From Brachypodius melanocephalos (taxonomy: Eukaryota; Chordata; Aves; Passeriformes; Pycnonotidae), in the NCBI GenBank assembly GCA_013398615.1, contig VZSR01000690.1:197796-261795 (forward strand): a stretch of DNA of 64,000 nucleotides. Direction: 5' to 3'. Positions 23,001-36,133 of this stretch are shown here, piece by piece (position 1 is the first letter of the stretch; every line of letters begins with the position of its first letter). The translations under genes and the position numbers were made by a program. Below the pieces are notes generated by a model. That model was not told where the DNA came from. It saw only the letters and a program-made list of their open reading frames with translations, and did not search any database.

Positions 23001-26000
23001 ACAGTTTTATTATATGTATCATATATTATCTATCTATTGTATATTAAATACATTTATTGACAGTTTATATCAGGTATCTCTGTTTAAAGATGCAAATTCA
23101 AAATAGTTAAATTTGTGTCTGATGTGTTATAATGGAGGTATTTTTTTTATAAAAGGCAACAGTGGTTTGAAAATGCTTTATTCTGGAAGATTTCATTTGC
23201 TGTCTTTTGTTGTCATTGTCAAAAAATTCAGTAATGGTATTATGTTTGAACAGTTTCCCCCAAAAATAATTCACACTAACATCTCAGAAAGAACTAGTCT
23301 GCCAACAGAAAGACTTGCTTTGGGAAATACCAATTAAAAGATTTCTGGTTATGAAAAAAGAATATAGCAGCCTTTCTTTCTCTCCCACATCTGAAATTTA
23401 TCCTTGTTCCGCTATCATATTTATTCAGTGGAATAAGCCATCTCACCTCGTCTTAGCCATCTGAAACCACAACGACCACCTAAGATAATTTCCTGCCTCA
23501 TTTCTCTCACTGGTGGGGTAAGGCAGGTACATTAAAGAGGCAGTGCACCCTTTCTTGAGGAAGTATATGACAGGCAGGTGGTTTATCACTGATATCCATC
23601 TCCAGTGACTTCCATGAGCATCTATATATGTGATTTCTATAAAAAGTTCCTGCTAGGTGAAGTAGTTGACTTGAATTTAAAAAAAAATAAACAACCAAAC
23701 ATGACCCATCCTATTAATTGCTTATATTTTTTCATTCAGTTCCCAAAGTTTAGAACCTGAGAACGGGGGAGATGTTTACATGTTGGAGGACTGCACATCC
23801 TTTAGAATTTTCAGTAGCAAGAGAGGGAGACAATGATAATTTACAGGACCTGGTACTGAGGAAATGCCTAGGCTGTTGTTTTATTGAAAGTCATTCAGTA
23901 AACCAAAGTTTGCTAAAGTTTCCAGTGCAGGATTTCCTTCAATATGCATGAAGGATTTTAAAAATGAGAAGTGAAAGCCTAAACTATTTAATTTCACTTA
24001 TAGTTGACTAACGCTGTCAAAAGTTTATTTGAATCAAGGTGAGTTGAAACAAGCTTTTTACCATCCTGCCAAGGCCACTGAACTTAGCATTGTTGCACTT
24101 TCATGCTTCTAATAATAATTTAAAAAATTGATTACTTAAAATTTTTGATGTTTGTATTTTTATTCAAAGGAAGAAGGATATTTCAGGAAACATGAAGAAG
24201 GCAAAGCAATTACTTGGGAAATTGCATATAATTTTTTAGGTTAAAAATGCCAGTGTAGCAGTACTGTGTGTTTGCTCTTTGCAGACACATGTTTTTATTT
24301 CCTCTAAATGTTGTGACTTGCATTTTTATGCATACAAAAGTAGTGACAGAAGATAACTATCCAGCCTAATACAAATTCATTGGGTTACAGGCTACCAGTT
24401 ACTCTATTTTCAGTTTCATTTTGAGTATTACTACATGAGCTGGCTTTCTATGTTGTATCTTTTCCTCAGTGGTATATACATTATATATATATGCAGAGCC
24501 TTAGATTAAGATGTGGCAGACTGTGGAATGAATAATAGCTGCTGACAGTTGTAAAAAATGATGGTGAGCTTCTGGGTTACTTCCTGTGTATGCTGTACCT
24601 CGCCCACCAACCCTCTGTTGGAATGGGTTTCAGGAATTTGCTATGCAAACTGTGGAGACATCTGTCTGCCCAGCTGACTGAAACTACTGCACATATGTAC
24701 ATATATGCATAACTACATGTAGTCTGCTCTCGATACTTTTGGACAGTGTTAAGTATCCTGTGTATTTGCTTTACAGTTTTTTTACACCCTGACAGGCAGA
24801 CAGATGCTGTTGCAGGGCATCTGTCAGACCCTCTATGTACCCATGCTTAGACAGTCTGCACATGCTCTCTAACTCTGATATGACTCTCAGAATATCAGAT
24901 TTATCAAGTTTGTACATTATAGTGAGATGGCAGATGCATGCCTGTTTCTGTGCAGGAATTCTTTAATAGAGTTCACTGCTTCTCAAACTTAGTAAGAATT
25001 TCTTACCAGTAATTATGGTAGTTTTCCAGACAAGAGCAAGGAATGTACTGAAGATCAGAAGGCAGGGTTTTGTCTTTCAGTTCAGCAAATATTTATCTTC
25101 CAAACTTTAGGAGCAACTCTTCATCTTTTTGTGTGTGTATATTGAAGCTGGCTTTTATGCAGTCAGGTCTACTTCTGATTACTCTTTTGTTAAATTATAA
25201 AGTTTGTTGTTGATTTTACTTTTTTTTTTTTTAAGAGCTATTTGAGCTGGCTCTCAAAGGAATGTTATCACAAATGAGTTGATCTTAGAGTTGACAGCTA
25301 AGATCATTGAGTCCAACCGTTAACCCAGCACTGCCAAGCTCTCGCTATACCATCTTCCTAAATGCTACAGGTGAATTTGATTGAATTTCAAAATTATTTC
25401 ACCCACCTTGAAGCAGAATTTTTCAGGTAATAAATTTGCCTGAATTCCCTTCAGTCCATTTAGGATTATTTTTTTAAAAAGAGATATATGTAATACATTA
25501 AGGGCAAACTATCACCAGGCTCTTATTTAGTACAATTAATTGGGAGCAGCTGCTGTAACTCAATGAATCAGCAATAGTTAGAGATACTGGATGGGAAGAC
25601 AAAGACAGTGTAATTTTTTCACATGATGGTGTGAGAAACAACTGTATTTCTGTTGTTCTAAATGATTGATGCACATAGTACTTTGCATAATCTTCAATGA
25701 AGAATGTTGGTTCCATGAAACAATCACTACTTGCTGTACTATTATTGAACATGAATTTTAAATGCATAAAGCTGCCAGATACTTATATCGATTAAATAAA
25801 AGTCAGGAAGAGCCAAAGGTCATGTTCTTTCTGTAATATTGACTCCTGTGGCATGTGTACAATGTTTCTGGTTAAGGGGTCAGACTCCGCATACATGGAA
25901 TGAAGAAATGAGGAGGCATATGAAGCAAGGCTTACTGTTTGGATGTGAAAGTAGTGAATTCTGTTTAATATACACGGGATAGTCTAAGGGTGGCTGCTTG

Positions 26001-26257
26001 ATTTAATGAAATTCATAGCATTTCCTAACCTTGTATAGTTTTTCTACAATAGTGTTTCTAAGTATATTCTAGTACAGTTTTGCCTGTGTACATCAATCAT
26101 AAGGAATAACAGTCATTTGTTAACAGATACTATTCAAGAAGTTCCTTCTTATGGCTGGATTGAAATTGTCCTCTCTTAGCTCCTGTGTTAAATATCCAGT
26201 GATTTCTCTTTTCACTTATTTCAGTTTTGAGTAGGGAACAGACGGCTGATTAATGGA
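23001..26257. other. Upstream intron with one CR1 scrap
   Basis: AT-rich intron. About 25285-25375 holds a minus-strand CR1 3' fragment (AAGATCATTGAGTCCAACC, then CCAGCACTGCCAAG). An AT dinucleotide run (ATATATATAT) sits near 24482. Nothing else was recognised. Confidence 0.45.
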
Positions 26258-26717
26258 AGTGATTGTCCTGCCCTGCTCTGCACTGATATGGCCTTACCTT
26301 GAGTAATGTGTGCAGTTTTGCACACCACAATATAAGAAAGATATTAAACTATTAGAAAGTGTCCATAGGAGGACCACAAATATGGTGAAAGATCTAGAGG
26401 GGAAGCCTTATGGAGGGTGACTGAAACCACATGATCTGTTCAGACTGGAGAAGAGGAGACTAAGAGGAGACCTCATTGTAGTCTTCAACTATTTCACAAG
26501 GGAAAGTGGAGGGGCAGATACTCATCTCTTCACTCTCATGACTAATGGCAGGACTCAAGGTGTCTGAGTTCATAAGGCTTTGGGTAATGCTGTCAGGCAT
26601 ATGGTATGATTCTTGGGATGTCCTGTGTAGGGTCAGAGGTTGGACTTAGTGATACTGATGAGTCCCTTCCAACTCAGCATATTATATCATTCTGTGATTG
26701 TATGATTCTGTGATAGC
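26258..26717 (+). mobile_element. CR1 3' fragment just upstream of a PDE1C exon
   Basis: A 5'-truncated CR1 of about 460 bp. It starts in the ORF2 C-terminal region (CTGCTCTGCACTG, then AATGTGTGCAGTTTTG), passes through GAGAAGAGGAGACTAAG, and ends with GAGTCCCTTCCAACTCAGC and ATTCTGTGATTGTATGATTCTGTG. It lies about 200 bp before the first exon seen here, the closest insertion to any exon in the window. Confidence 0.85.
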
Positions 26718-26923
26718 TCATGGACTTACATATATTTGCCTAGCATCATTATAACTGATCTTTGAAAAGTAATTTTTGTTGATTCCATGTATGTAGCCTT
26801 CAAAAAACTTGTAAACTTCCAAAAGTTTTCACCTGTCAAGGTGTATGCTAGGTCTCATCCTAGGAACTGACACTCACTCTCAACCTATTTTGCTAATCAG
26901 ACTTTTGTTTTCCTTTTCTTTAG

Positions 26924-27037
26924 ATTGCGATCTTTGGTAAAGCAATTAGAGAGAGGGGAAGCTTCAGCTGTAGATCTGAAGAAGAATTTGGAATATGCAG
27001 CAACTGTTCTTGAGTCAGTATACATTGATGAAACTAG
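26924..27037 (+). CDS. PDE1C: PDE1C coding exon a (first exon in window)
   Basis: This 114-bp exon follows a pyrimidine-rich tract ending CTTTAG and is followed by the donor GTAAGC. The first base completes an Arg codon begun in the upstream exon; the exon then reads LRSLVKQLERGE through VYIDETR. In PDE1 enzymes this segment lies between the first calmodulin-binding region and the catalytic domain, next to the inhibitory segment. It ends with two bases of an Arg codon completed by the next exon. A CR1 insertion ends about 207 bp upstream. The preceding exon, which should end in AG, was not recognised in the window. Confidence 0.94.
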
Positions 27038-27890
27038 GTAAGCTAATTACAGACATCAGCACTCTTGTATCTAGCACCAGTTGTAATTTACATGTCAAAG
27101 TTGGTTGTGAAAGTTGGTTGAGCCAAGGTTTATTACTCCTAGACATTATGGTTTTAATCATTAGAATATTGTATTCTGTGTAGAACAGATCTCCACCCTT
27201 CATTTAAAAGCTTCTTCAACTTTTCTGGGACAGGGAAGGAGATCAAAACCAATCATAATTTTAATATACTTTTTCTCAGAGAAATGTTTTCATAGTAATT
27301 GTGTCTTACTTTTTCTGACAGTTTTTAAATTTCTAGTCAACTATTTCTTCTGAATAATGTCGAATTTTTCACTTGTAGGGTGTCTTTGAAAAAAAAAATA
27401 CTCATGACAGAGGTAGACTGGTAAGACATTGCAGAGGAGTTCCCCTTCTTGGTTACACATCATTTACCCAGAGATATATGCACTTGTAGAGTCAACACAG
27501 ATGACTAGAATGGGAGAGAACTGTATGTTATTAACTCAGAAGCTAGAAATTCCTAGAAATGACAATAAATTGCCTTTGAAAAGCAGAAAGTTCAGAAATA
27601 TTGATGAGCTGAAGAGGTGAAGTCAGGAGAAGATCATATAGTTGTACTTCAGAAGACTGATACTTCTTGATTCTCAGCTTAGTAGTGAGTTTCACAATCT
27701 GAAATGTAAGTATATAAGAGAATAAACAGACAGTCAAAGACTTGTACTATTGTGTTTTATTAGGGCTGATGAATCAGAGACTTTTAACAGCTGCTTTAAT
27801 TAGAATATATATGAGTTTCTTTTTTTGTTAATAATGTTGTAGTGCTGTCTCTAGGAGTCTGTTTACCCTTCTGTTTCCTCATCCTTCTAG
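27038..27890 (+). other. PDE1C: PDE1C intron a-b (853 bp)
   Basis: The shortest intron in the window, with no recognised repeat. It runs from the donor GTAAGC to the acceptor CTTCTAG. Confidence 0.8.
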
Positions 27891-28073
27891 GCGTTTACTG
27901 GACACAGAAGATGAACTCAGTGATATCCAGTCTGACTCTGTGCCCTCAGAGGTCCGTGACTGGTTGGCTTCTACCTTCACACGGCAAATGGGGATGATGC
28001 TCAAAAGGACTGAGGAAAAGCCCCGGTTCAGGAGTATTGTCCATGCAGTGCAAGCTGGGATATTTGTGGAAAG
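27891..28073 (+). CDS. PDE1C: PDE1C coding exon b
   Basis: This 183-bp exon has the acceptor CCTTCTAG and the donor GTAAAG. After the shared Arg codon it reads RLLDTEDELSDIQSD, then VPSEVRDWLASTFTRQMGMM, and ends AVQAGIFVER with a split Arg codon. It spans the end of the regulatory linker and the start of the region leading into the catalytic domain. The MGMMLKRTEEKPRF stretch distinguishes PDE1C from its paralogues. Minus-strand open frames over this exon are shadows of it. Confidence 0.95.
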
Positions 28074-30317
28074 GTAAAGTGTCATGTAATTACTTTGTTC
28101 TAGTAACTACCCAGGTACTGCAGATTTCACCTGTAGTATGTGATGGCACAATCACAGGAGATAGAGGAGAGTACCTTAGGCCAGAAGACCTCAGAGGACT
28201 AGTAGAAGACTATTGAATGAAGAGCACTTTAATATGCTTCTGTTAATGTTTCTACACAGATCTGGGTAACATCTAAAAGCCTGAGATTTAGGAAAATATT
28301 GCAAACTGAAACAATATCTACTCCCTTGTTCTTACTATAGTACAGATATAAGAGCGCACTTGGTGTAATTTTGACAGACAATATATACTTCTGCATAGTC
28401 CTAGGTCAGGAGTGACGGCATTTAAAATTTGGACAGATCAAACTCTCCCTTGCTTCTATTTACCTCTGTGGTCTCATTTTTTTTTTATGAAGAAGTGCTA
28501 AGATACAGAATAAAATCCTTTATCATGTTATTACTAGAATGAACTGTAGATCAAAACTGATGTGAAAATTATGGAGCTTAGGGAGGATTTCAAAAAATCC
28601 ATTGAGTCCTCTCAGCCTTCCCTCTTGTGATTTACATCACAACCTGTTGCTAAAACCGATTTTACTTTTTTAACCCTTTAAAATATTTATTCATTTCAAT
28701 TTGGACTCACTTCTAATCTTACCTTTTCTTGTCACGTAACCACTCTTCACTGACCTTCTTTGTTCTAGCCAGAAGGAGGGCTGGCACATCTGAAACTGTC
28801 AGCATTCTTTGGAAGCCTGAAAGACAGCAGCTCTCAGATCTCTGGGGTAATTCTGTAATAGCAAAATTCAAGTCAGGAATGGAAGAACAGAGCACCTTCC
28901 ACTGTTCATCAGAATTGCAGTGACAGCTTAATAGGCCTCTGTGCAGGAGGTTATGCATATCAGACAGTGGACCACAATCCACAAAGACACACAGAAGCCT
29001 CCTTTGTCATGACTATAGCCAATATTTTTATCTGTGCACCAAAGTTACTGTATATGTGTTAAGAGTGGCAGCAAACAGTAATAAGACTAAACCTCTAGTT
29101 TCTCCTCGGGACAGATTTCTCAAAGGTTTGACAGGCTACTTGTGAATTAACCTTTACTCTCAGTGGGGGACTTGCTCGACAGGGAAGTAAATGGAGAAAG
29201 CTGGCTCAGTAGGCTGCTTTCCAGCTGACCTGGATCACTGTGACCCAAAGGAGGAAGTGTTCAGATATAATGTGGTACTGGAGGAGGGTTGTGACTCTCC
29301 AGAGCTAAGGGAAAGGGGTTCTGCTTCAGTTGTCTCTTAAGAGAATGCTATGGAGCTGTTCACTCGAGAAAGGAAGGGATAAGAAATTCTGTGATTTGGG
29401 AATGGGTGAATATAACTCTCCAAAGGGGAATGACTTTTTTCAGTTCTGAGTGCAGAAGATGACAAAGAAAAAATGGCAGTGAAGGAAGACTGCAAAGGAT
29501 TGTTTCAGATGGGAGAAGAGAGCTTTCCATCGTCTCCTTTTAGTTCTACAGTGCTTTAGGGCAAAAAAAGGGTGGCCTGTGGAAAGACATTCTATCTGTG
29601 ATAGAGTTTCTGCATTCACCACATTCTATTAAGCACAGTGTGTCCTGAAAACAACTTTAAAAACTTGTACATACCTCATAATCTATTTAAAATATACTTT
29701 ATAATCAAGTCTAAAATCTGGCACATTACATACCTTGTTTAATATGGTTCCAGATGTTGATTATTACCTTGTTATTTTTCTCTCACTCCCTGAAACACAC
29801 ACACATGGCAAACACCCAAAAGGTTTTGTACTAATCTTGAAAACATGCAGACAAAAGTAACAGGTGTATCACACTGGAGTTGCTTCATTGCATACAAATG
29901 GTTTCTGAAGTACACTCAGAATTAGCTTGCATGTTGGTCAGCAAGGACTAAGGGAACTGAAAGGTCACTACAGTTACAGAACAGTGAAAATTGAGGAACA
30001 TTTTGTTTCGTTTAGAGCAGCCTTTCCATCTGATGAAGACCTGGTACTGGCAAATTCTTTGTCATGTTCAGGTCTGTAACCAAGCTATGAGATATTGAGG
30101 AGTGTACAATCTCAAATTAAGCTATACATGAAGAATAGTATTGAGAATATTAGGCAAGTTAGGAACAAAATGGAAGGAAAAAAGGTCCATATTCCAGTTA
30201 GGGTTTTCTGGACTAAATCAGGTCTCCTGTAATGGTCTGTTGCTTTGTGAGTTTTGTTGATTGTTTTGTTTCTTTTAATTCTATTTATGTGTTGCTTTAT
30301 CTATTTCATCTTGGTAG
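28074..30317 (+). other. PDE1C: PDE1C intron b-c
   Basis: About 2.2 kb of unremarkable intron. Overlapping open frames at 28719-28982 on both strands show no motif and are regarded as chance. Confidence 0.75.
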
Positions 30318-30384
30318 AATGTACAGGCGTACTTCAAATATGGTCGGCTTGAGCTACCCACCAGCTGTAATCGGAGTGCTAAAG
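30318..30384 (+). CDS. PDE1C: PDE1C coding exon c (67 bp)
   Basis: This short exon is too small for an open-frame list. The acceptor is ATCTTGGTAG and the donor GTAATC. Its first base completes the Arg split from the previous exon, then it reads MYRRTSNMVGLSYPPAV followed by IGVLK. As I recall, mammalian PDE1C has IEALK at the last position, so two residues appear substituted in an otherwise conserved stretch. It ends on a codon boundary, matching the next exon. Confidence 0.92.
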
Positions 30385-33300
30385 GTAATCCCAATAAAAA
30401 GATATTGAAGGGGGGTCTGCACAAAGCATCAAAACAATACTGTGATATTTGACATGATAAGGGGGGGTCTTAATACTTGGCCTTCACTTCTCTCTGACAT
30501 TCAGTTAGTTCTCATACATTAATCATTTAGCTGGCCTATGGGATTATCCTTTCAATAAAGAAAGAATAATGTTCAAGACTGTGGCCATTTTCAGGTTGTG
30601 AAGATTGCAATTCTGTTCTAGATTACAGTGATTAAATTAAGATTTAGGAATCACTCACAACATCCCACAAGGAAGGAAAAAAACACAGATGGAGAGAGAT
30701 GGAGAAGGAAAAGGATCTGTTGCTATGAGAGAAGGGAATTTCTTGCATTGTTCAGCTTCACATCTTCAAAGTGACAATTGGTTTATGAAAATGGACCCTT
30801 CTGTGAGTTTTGGGGTTTCCGAGTGAAAACAATTGATCAGAAGTAGTCTGAAAAATAAACAAAGCTTCAATCCGTGGGCCAATTGCAAGATTCTTGACTT
30901 AGGCAGGAATTATCAAGACTACAAACGGAAGTTAGCAACCAGCTGCCTACACAGAAGCTTTGCAGATTACATGTTGCATGTGGTTTAGCCATGCCATGCA
31001 ATTGTGGAAAAAGGTGATATACTAGGGCAATACACAGGGATATTAAGTGTAAAACTCATGAAGACATCTTGCAGCTTTTCTCCACACTGTGAAGATTTAC
31101 AGTTAGGGTATCCTTTCCATTTTGAATGTAGAACTCATCAAAAGATCTGGAGGAATTGCAAGAAGAATGATCAAATGTGCTTTTCATATACAGAATCAAA
31201 GTGTCTACCCACACCTTTTTCCAACTCCATGTTGACAAGTGCTAGCTTCACTCCTGCAAATAGGATGTAAATTCTTTGTTCTTTTGCAACTACACTCCAC
31301 AGCCAGCTTATGAGGGAAGATATCTATAACTGGTACCTCTTCTGAGTTCCTCAGTAGTAACAAGAAAATGGAAGACTCATCATCTACTCTCAGCTGACTT
31401 AAGTCTTATAGAATTCCTCCCTTTTTTCAAATGATTAGATTGTAAAAAGAACTGGTCATGTTAGAAAAAGTCAAACCAATAACAGCAAAGTTATTGACTA
31501 TTTTTTCACAGAGTGAAATAGCACCTACCTGGTCACTTTGCACTCTAGAATTTTTTTTTTCCAAAACTGTTTTGAGAACATGTCTTTGTCTGGATGTTTT
31601 TGGGTTTGGTGATGGATTTGGTTGAAATGGGAGTTACTCTGAAGAAGTCAAAACAGGCAAAGTGGTCACAGCATCAAGCCTGATGGAGTTCAAGAAGCAT
31701 TTGGACAGTGCTCTCAGGCACATGATGTGACACTTGGGGATGTCCTGTTAAGGACTAGGAGGTGGACTTGATGATCCTTGTGGGTCCTTTCCAACTCAGC
31801 ATATTCTATGATTCTGTGAAGTCTTCTGTCTTAAAAATAATATTTAATCTTAAATTTCTAATAAAGTCCCATCTCCTCCATTGAAAATGGTGTGTTTTGT
31901 TGCTTGCTTCAGTCCAGTAAGTTCAATTAAAAACCCAACTGCTTAGTGTGATCTGTAAAATGACCTGATGATTTAAGCATACAAAAGGGTGTAGGAGTGT
32001 ACCACATACATATCTTCAGGTGTTCTGGATTGTCATAATCAATATTCCCCTCAAAGTCATGCTAATAAGGACAAGGATTGAGATGAAATGAAGTCAAAAC
32101 AAGCTAATTTTTTTAACTACAACTTCTCATTTTTGCTGCTGTGGTGAAGAGGACATGTGACTTAATAACCCAAAGCTGTGGAATCACAGCTTTCTGACAG
32201 AGGTTGGTTTTAATAAAATAATGAAATTCTGCAGCTTCTGCAAAAAAATGCAGGCTATAGCACTGCAAGTTCTAGATGTATAATCTGTCTCACTTTTTCA
32301 GTGGATGAGAAGTTCGGCATTTTTAAAAATTGAGTTCACAGCATTTCTGTCTCTTTAGATATATTTTATATTAATTTTTCTACTGCAGTAGTCCGTTGCC
32401 TTTCTGTATGACATGGGTGCGAAGATATAAGACTGGTTGCCATAAAAGGGATAATCAGCCTTGTCTTTCATTTGAATAGTGGCTATACAAGCCATTCATA
32501 CAGACGTATTTACAGAGTATGCTGTGGTGATCTGCTGTTCAGTAGTCTAGTGCTAGAGATGGTTCTTCGCAGTAATTACTGCCAAAGGATTTACATGCTT
32601 TAGAATTTATTTTTTCAGCCTTTTCTGATGCCCACGCCATGACAGGAATATTTTCTAGGCTAGCAAATATACAAGTACCGAACACAGAACCTGTAGTCAC
32701 TTACAGTATAGACTGTACGACATGTCTGCAGACTTCTGCTTGTGTGTGGCTACAAAAATGTTGTGCCTTCCAGTAATGATGAGCAGAATAACCTCTATCC
32801 CTGAATTTGCTTGTTGACATATATAACAAGTCCCCAAGATTAAGAAGAGAGAGAAAGCTGAGCATTTAGAAATAGTTAGTGTTTCTTTTCATCTCTTGCT
32901 AGATAATGAATCCGTCACCTCACACAGTCTTCCCTAACATTTGAGATTTGAACTCAAACTTCTGCAAAGTTAAACCTTAAACTTTAATGCAGGAGCTGAG
33001 AAGTGAACTTCCCCTCCTTGATCTCTTGACTGACCAGCCTGCAGCACTAGTATGTCATTTACAGCTGGCTATAACTTTCCAAACTGGAATTAGATATTTA
33101 TTCTTCTGTTACAGAGGCTGGATTTTTATATAATTGTTAGCATTTAATGTATCATATCAGCCCAAATAGGACCATCTCAATGTCTCAGGTACAAAAGCAA
33201 ACCAGGACTTTTATCTTTTAGGATTCATTCTTTGGTGATTAAATTACAGTGTAGAGAATTGCCATGTTTAGAATAAACAAACAGCATACATGTACTTAAT

Positions 33301-33950
33301 GAAAACTTCTTAAACACAAGTCACACAATACTGAGAAGTATACTGATACTGTAAATACATTGATGATTCTGTATTGAAATAAGTCAGCTGAGACTCCATT
33401 TTCTTCATGTGGAAAAAGCCAATTCTTTATTTTCACAACTCATTTTGCACAGTTTTCACTGACCTCGTGTCCAACACCTGTTGGCTGGTAGTTTTCTTAC
33501 TACTTCATTTATTGGTCAGAAGGTGATTTGTGGGTACATGCTAAGATTCAGGTTGTTTACATTTTTCCTTTATGGGTTATCATGGAACAAATCTTATTGT
33601 TATTGCAGGTGCATTTGTTTTTCAACCCAAGAATAGGTTGTTATGCTAATGAGTTTTCATATCAAGATTGTTTTCACATGGGAATGTGCAAATTACTTAG
33701 AAGAAGTGACAGGCTAACTTTGGCAATTTAGTAGAGCAGTCCTGATTTTATGAGGCCTTTCTTTTATAATTCTTCTACCTGTCATGACAATTCTGCATTG
33801 GTTAAATGGATTATGAAGAATTTATTGAAAAAGAAGTTATACATTTATATCACTACTGGAATTCTCAAATTGTGCGAGACAGTGAAGAAATTGAATGACC
33901 ATGGTAAAAAAAATGACCATATTAACTGTCTTTTCTACGTACTCTTGCAG
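30385..33950 (+). other. PDE1C: PDE1C intron c-d
   Basis: About 3.6 kb of mostly unremarkable intron containing one CR1 tail (31655-31818). Confidence 0.75.
31655..31818 (+). mobile_element. CR1 3' end fragment
   Basis: GGCAAAGTGGTCACAGCATC, then AAGCATTTGGACAGTGC, GGTGGACTTGATGATCC and a TTCTATGATTCTGTG end. It is a heavily 5'-truncated CR1 on the + strand. Confidence 0.85.
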
Positions 33951-34067
33951 AATGTAGACAAGTGGTCCTTTGATGTATTTGCACTAAATGATGTCAGTGG
34001 GGATCATGCACTGAAATTTATTTTCTATGAACTTCTCACACGCTATGATCTGATCAACCGTTTCAAG
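33951..34067 (+). CDS. PDE1C: PDE1C coding exon d
   Basis: This exon of 117 bp, exactly 39 codons, has the acceptor CTCTTGCAG and the donor GTCAGT. It reads NVDKWSFDVFALNDVSGDHA, then LKFIFYELLTRYDLINRFK. It is the first helical part of the catalytic domain. Both edges lie on codon boundaries, so skipping it would keep the frame. Confidence 0.95.
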
Positions 34068-35992
34068 GTCAGTAGTTAGAAGATGGCTATCTTAATTAAT
34101 CTTGAATTTTGTTTAACTTCTCTCTCATCCTGCTTTTATTCAATTAAAAATGTAATTTTAGTGATCTTTGAAGAATTTGTGAACATCGCACTTTCCCTAA
34201 TAAGCAAGATCATATGTGATTTAAGTAGTACTTTCAATTGCAATGAGGCACCATGAACTAGGTGGGGTTCCAAATGAAATCCATGGGAAATACTGCATTT
34301 GATCCTCTAAGAATGATGGTGTCATTTTCCTGAGCTTTATAGGACCCTCAAGCATGCAGGCATAAAAGAGAACAAGAGAATATGAAAATAAATTCAAATT
34401 CCAATTAGATTGGCCAGCAGGTCAAAAGAGGTGATTCTACTCCCAACTCTGCTCTCATAAGACCCCATTTGGAGTACTGCATCCAGGTCATCCAGGTCTG
34501 GAGCTCCCAACACAGGAAAGACAAGGACCTGTTGGAGCCATTGTAGAGGAGAGCCACAGAAATTTTCAGAGGGCTGGAGCACCTTTCCTGTGAGGAAAGG
34601 CCAATAGAGTCAGCGTTGTTAAGCCTGGAGAAGAGAAGTTTCTGGGGATTGTTTTTGCAGCCTTTTGGCACTTGAAGGGGACTTATAAGAAGGATGGGGG
34701 AAAACTTTTTATCAGGCTCTATTGTAGTAGGACAAGGGCTAATTATTTTAAACTAAAAGAGGATAGATTTAGACTAGATATAAGTAAGATTTTCTTACGG
34801 TGAGAGTGGCTAAACACTGGAAAACGTTGCCCTGAGAGGTGGTAGGCACCCCATCCCGGAAGCATTCAAGATTATATTGGACTCTGAGAAACCTGGTCTA
34901 GTTGAATGTGTCCCTGTTCACTGCAGGGCCAGGTTGATTAGATGACTTTTAAAAGTCCCTTCCAGCCCAAACTATTCTATAATTTTGTAATTGTTACAGA
35001 GGTTTCCTCCAGCTTTGAAAAGGAAACATTGCCATCCAGTTCTTGACCACTCTCCCCATGCAGATACTCTCTTGTCCCTTTCACTGTTGACATTTCCATT
35101 TCCCAGTGGTTCTAACTCTGACTGGAAAGAGTTTACAGATGTCTAGATCCCATAATTTTTTCAGGAACTTCCTATGCCTGATGAGACATCAAGATGTCTG
35201 CTCAGAATGGCATCCTCTATATGTACCCAAGAGGAGAAGACCAGTAATCTTTTATGTGGAAACATTAGCATTTAATATATTTCCTGTCTGAGCAGATGAA
35301 ACTGGAGAACCCATGTTGCCAGTTGCATATGTTACCACCTGGTATATCCTTCTTTCTAACCCTGAATTGCATTCTGTCAGGTAATTTCAGTTACTCTTGG
35401 AGTCAGAAAAACATGGCAATTCCACAGGATGGGCAGGCTGGATTTTGCTATGAAAACCCAGAGGTCTGATAAATTATAGTCCTTTTAGAGTATCTAAGAT
35501 TTGCTATACCATGTGTTTCATTAGAGAATCTTAAATGTGAATAGTAAACCAGAGATACATTCCAGTGGATCATGAAGGTAATAGGCAGTTGTTTGCAATC
35601 TATTTAGAAATATTTCTCCATGGCAATCAATCTAGTGGTTGCTGCTACTTTTCATACTCTATGTGTGTTCCAGACAACATTTCATAGTGTACTTATTTCT
35701 GTGCATTTATTTGTGGGAATGATTCACATGTAATGTAATTATGGATGAAAAAACCAGTTTGAAATAGTTACTTGAATTCACTCTCTCTCGAATGACTGTT
35801 TCAGATATTCTAGCATTTTGTTGTTTTGTGAAGTACAGACAGATCTTTGAGAACCTCTTATCAAAATACTCCTGTCTGAATCCTAGCCTTTAAAGCTATT
35901 TGTTTGTTTGCTTGGTTTTGGTTTTGTTTTGTTGTTGTTATTGGTGGTGGTGGTGTTTTTTCCTTTCTTTAATTTTGTGCTGGTTTACTTAG
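34068..35992 (+). other. PDE1C: PDE1C intron d-e
   Basis: About 1.9 kb, containing the CR1 above and a GTTTT/GGTGGT-rich simple stretch near 35900-35960 just before the exon. Confidence 0.75.
34425..34992 (+). mobile_element. CR1 3' fragment
   Basis: This begins in the ORF2 C-terminal region (CCATTTGGAGTACTGCATCC) and continues through GGCTGGAGCACCTTTCC and AAGCCTGGAGAAGAGAAG. It then passes through TAGACTAGATATAAG and ends AGTCCCTTCCAGCCC, then ATTCTATAATTTTG. It is about 570 bp, on the + strand within intron d-e, and dead through many changes. Confidence 0.85.
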
Positions 35993-36133
35993 ATTCCTAT
36001 TTCTGCCTTGGTGTCTTTTGTGGAAGCTCTCGAGGTTGGCTACAGTAAACACAAAAATCCTTATCACAACCTAGTTCATGCTGCAGATGTCACGCAGACT
36101 GTCCATTACCTCCTTTTCAAGACAGGGACAGTG
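35993..36133 (+). CDS. PDE1C: PDE1C coding exon e, with catalytic His
   Basis: This exon of 141 bp, 47 codons, has the acceptor TTTACTTAG and the donor GTAAGT. It reads IPISALVSFVEALEVGYSKH and continues to PYHNLVHAADVTQTVHYLL. In class I phosphodiesterases the His of PYHN (36065-36067) is the general acid, and the His four residues later (36077-36079) is a metal ligand; both are present. The exon is followed by a 9.2-kb intron full of repeats. Confidence 0.95.

Noticed and set aside
1..26923. Search for the upstream PDE1C exon encoding the calmodulin-binding region
   Set aside because: I looked for a segment ending in a split Arg codon before a GT donor with a basic helical translation and found none; it probably lies outside the window.
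28719..28982. Open frames on both strands in PDE1C intron b-c
   Set aside because: No splice-bounded, domain-bearing or repeat-related sequence; judged chance.
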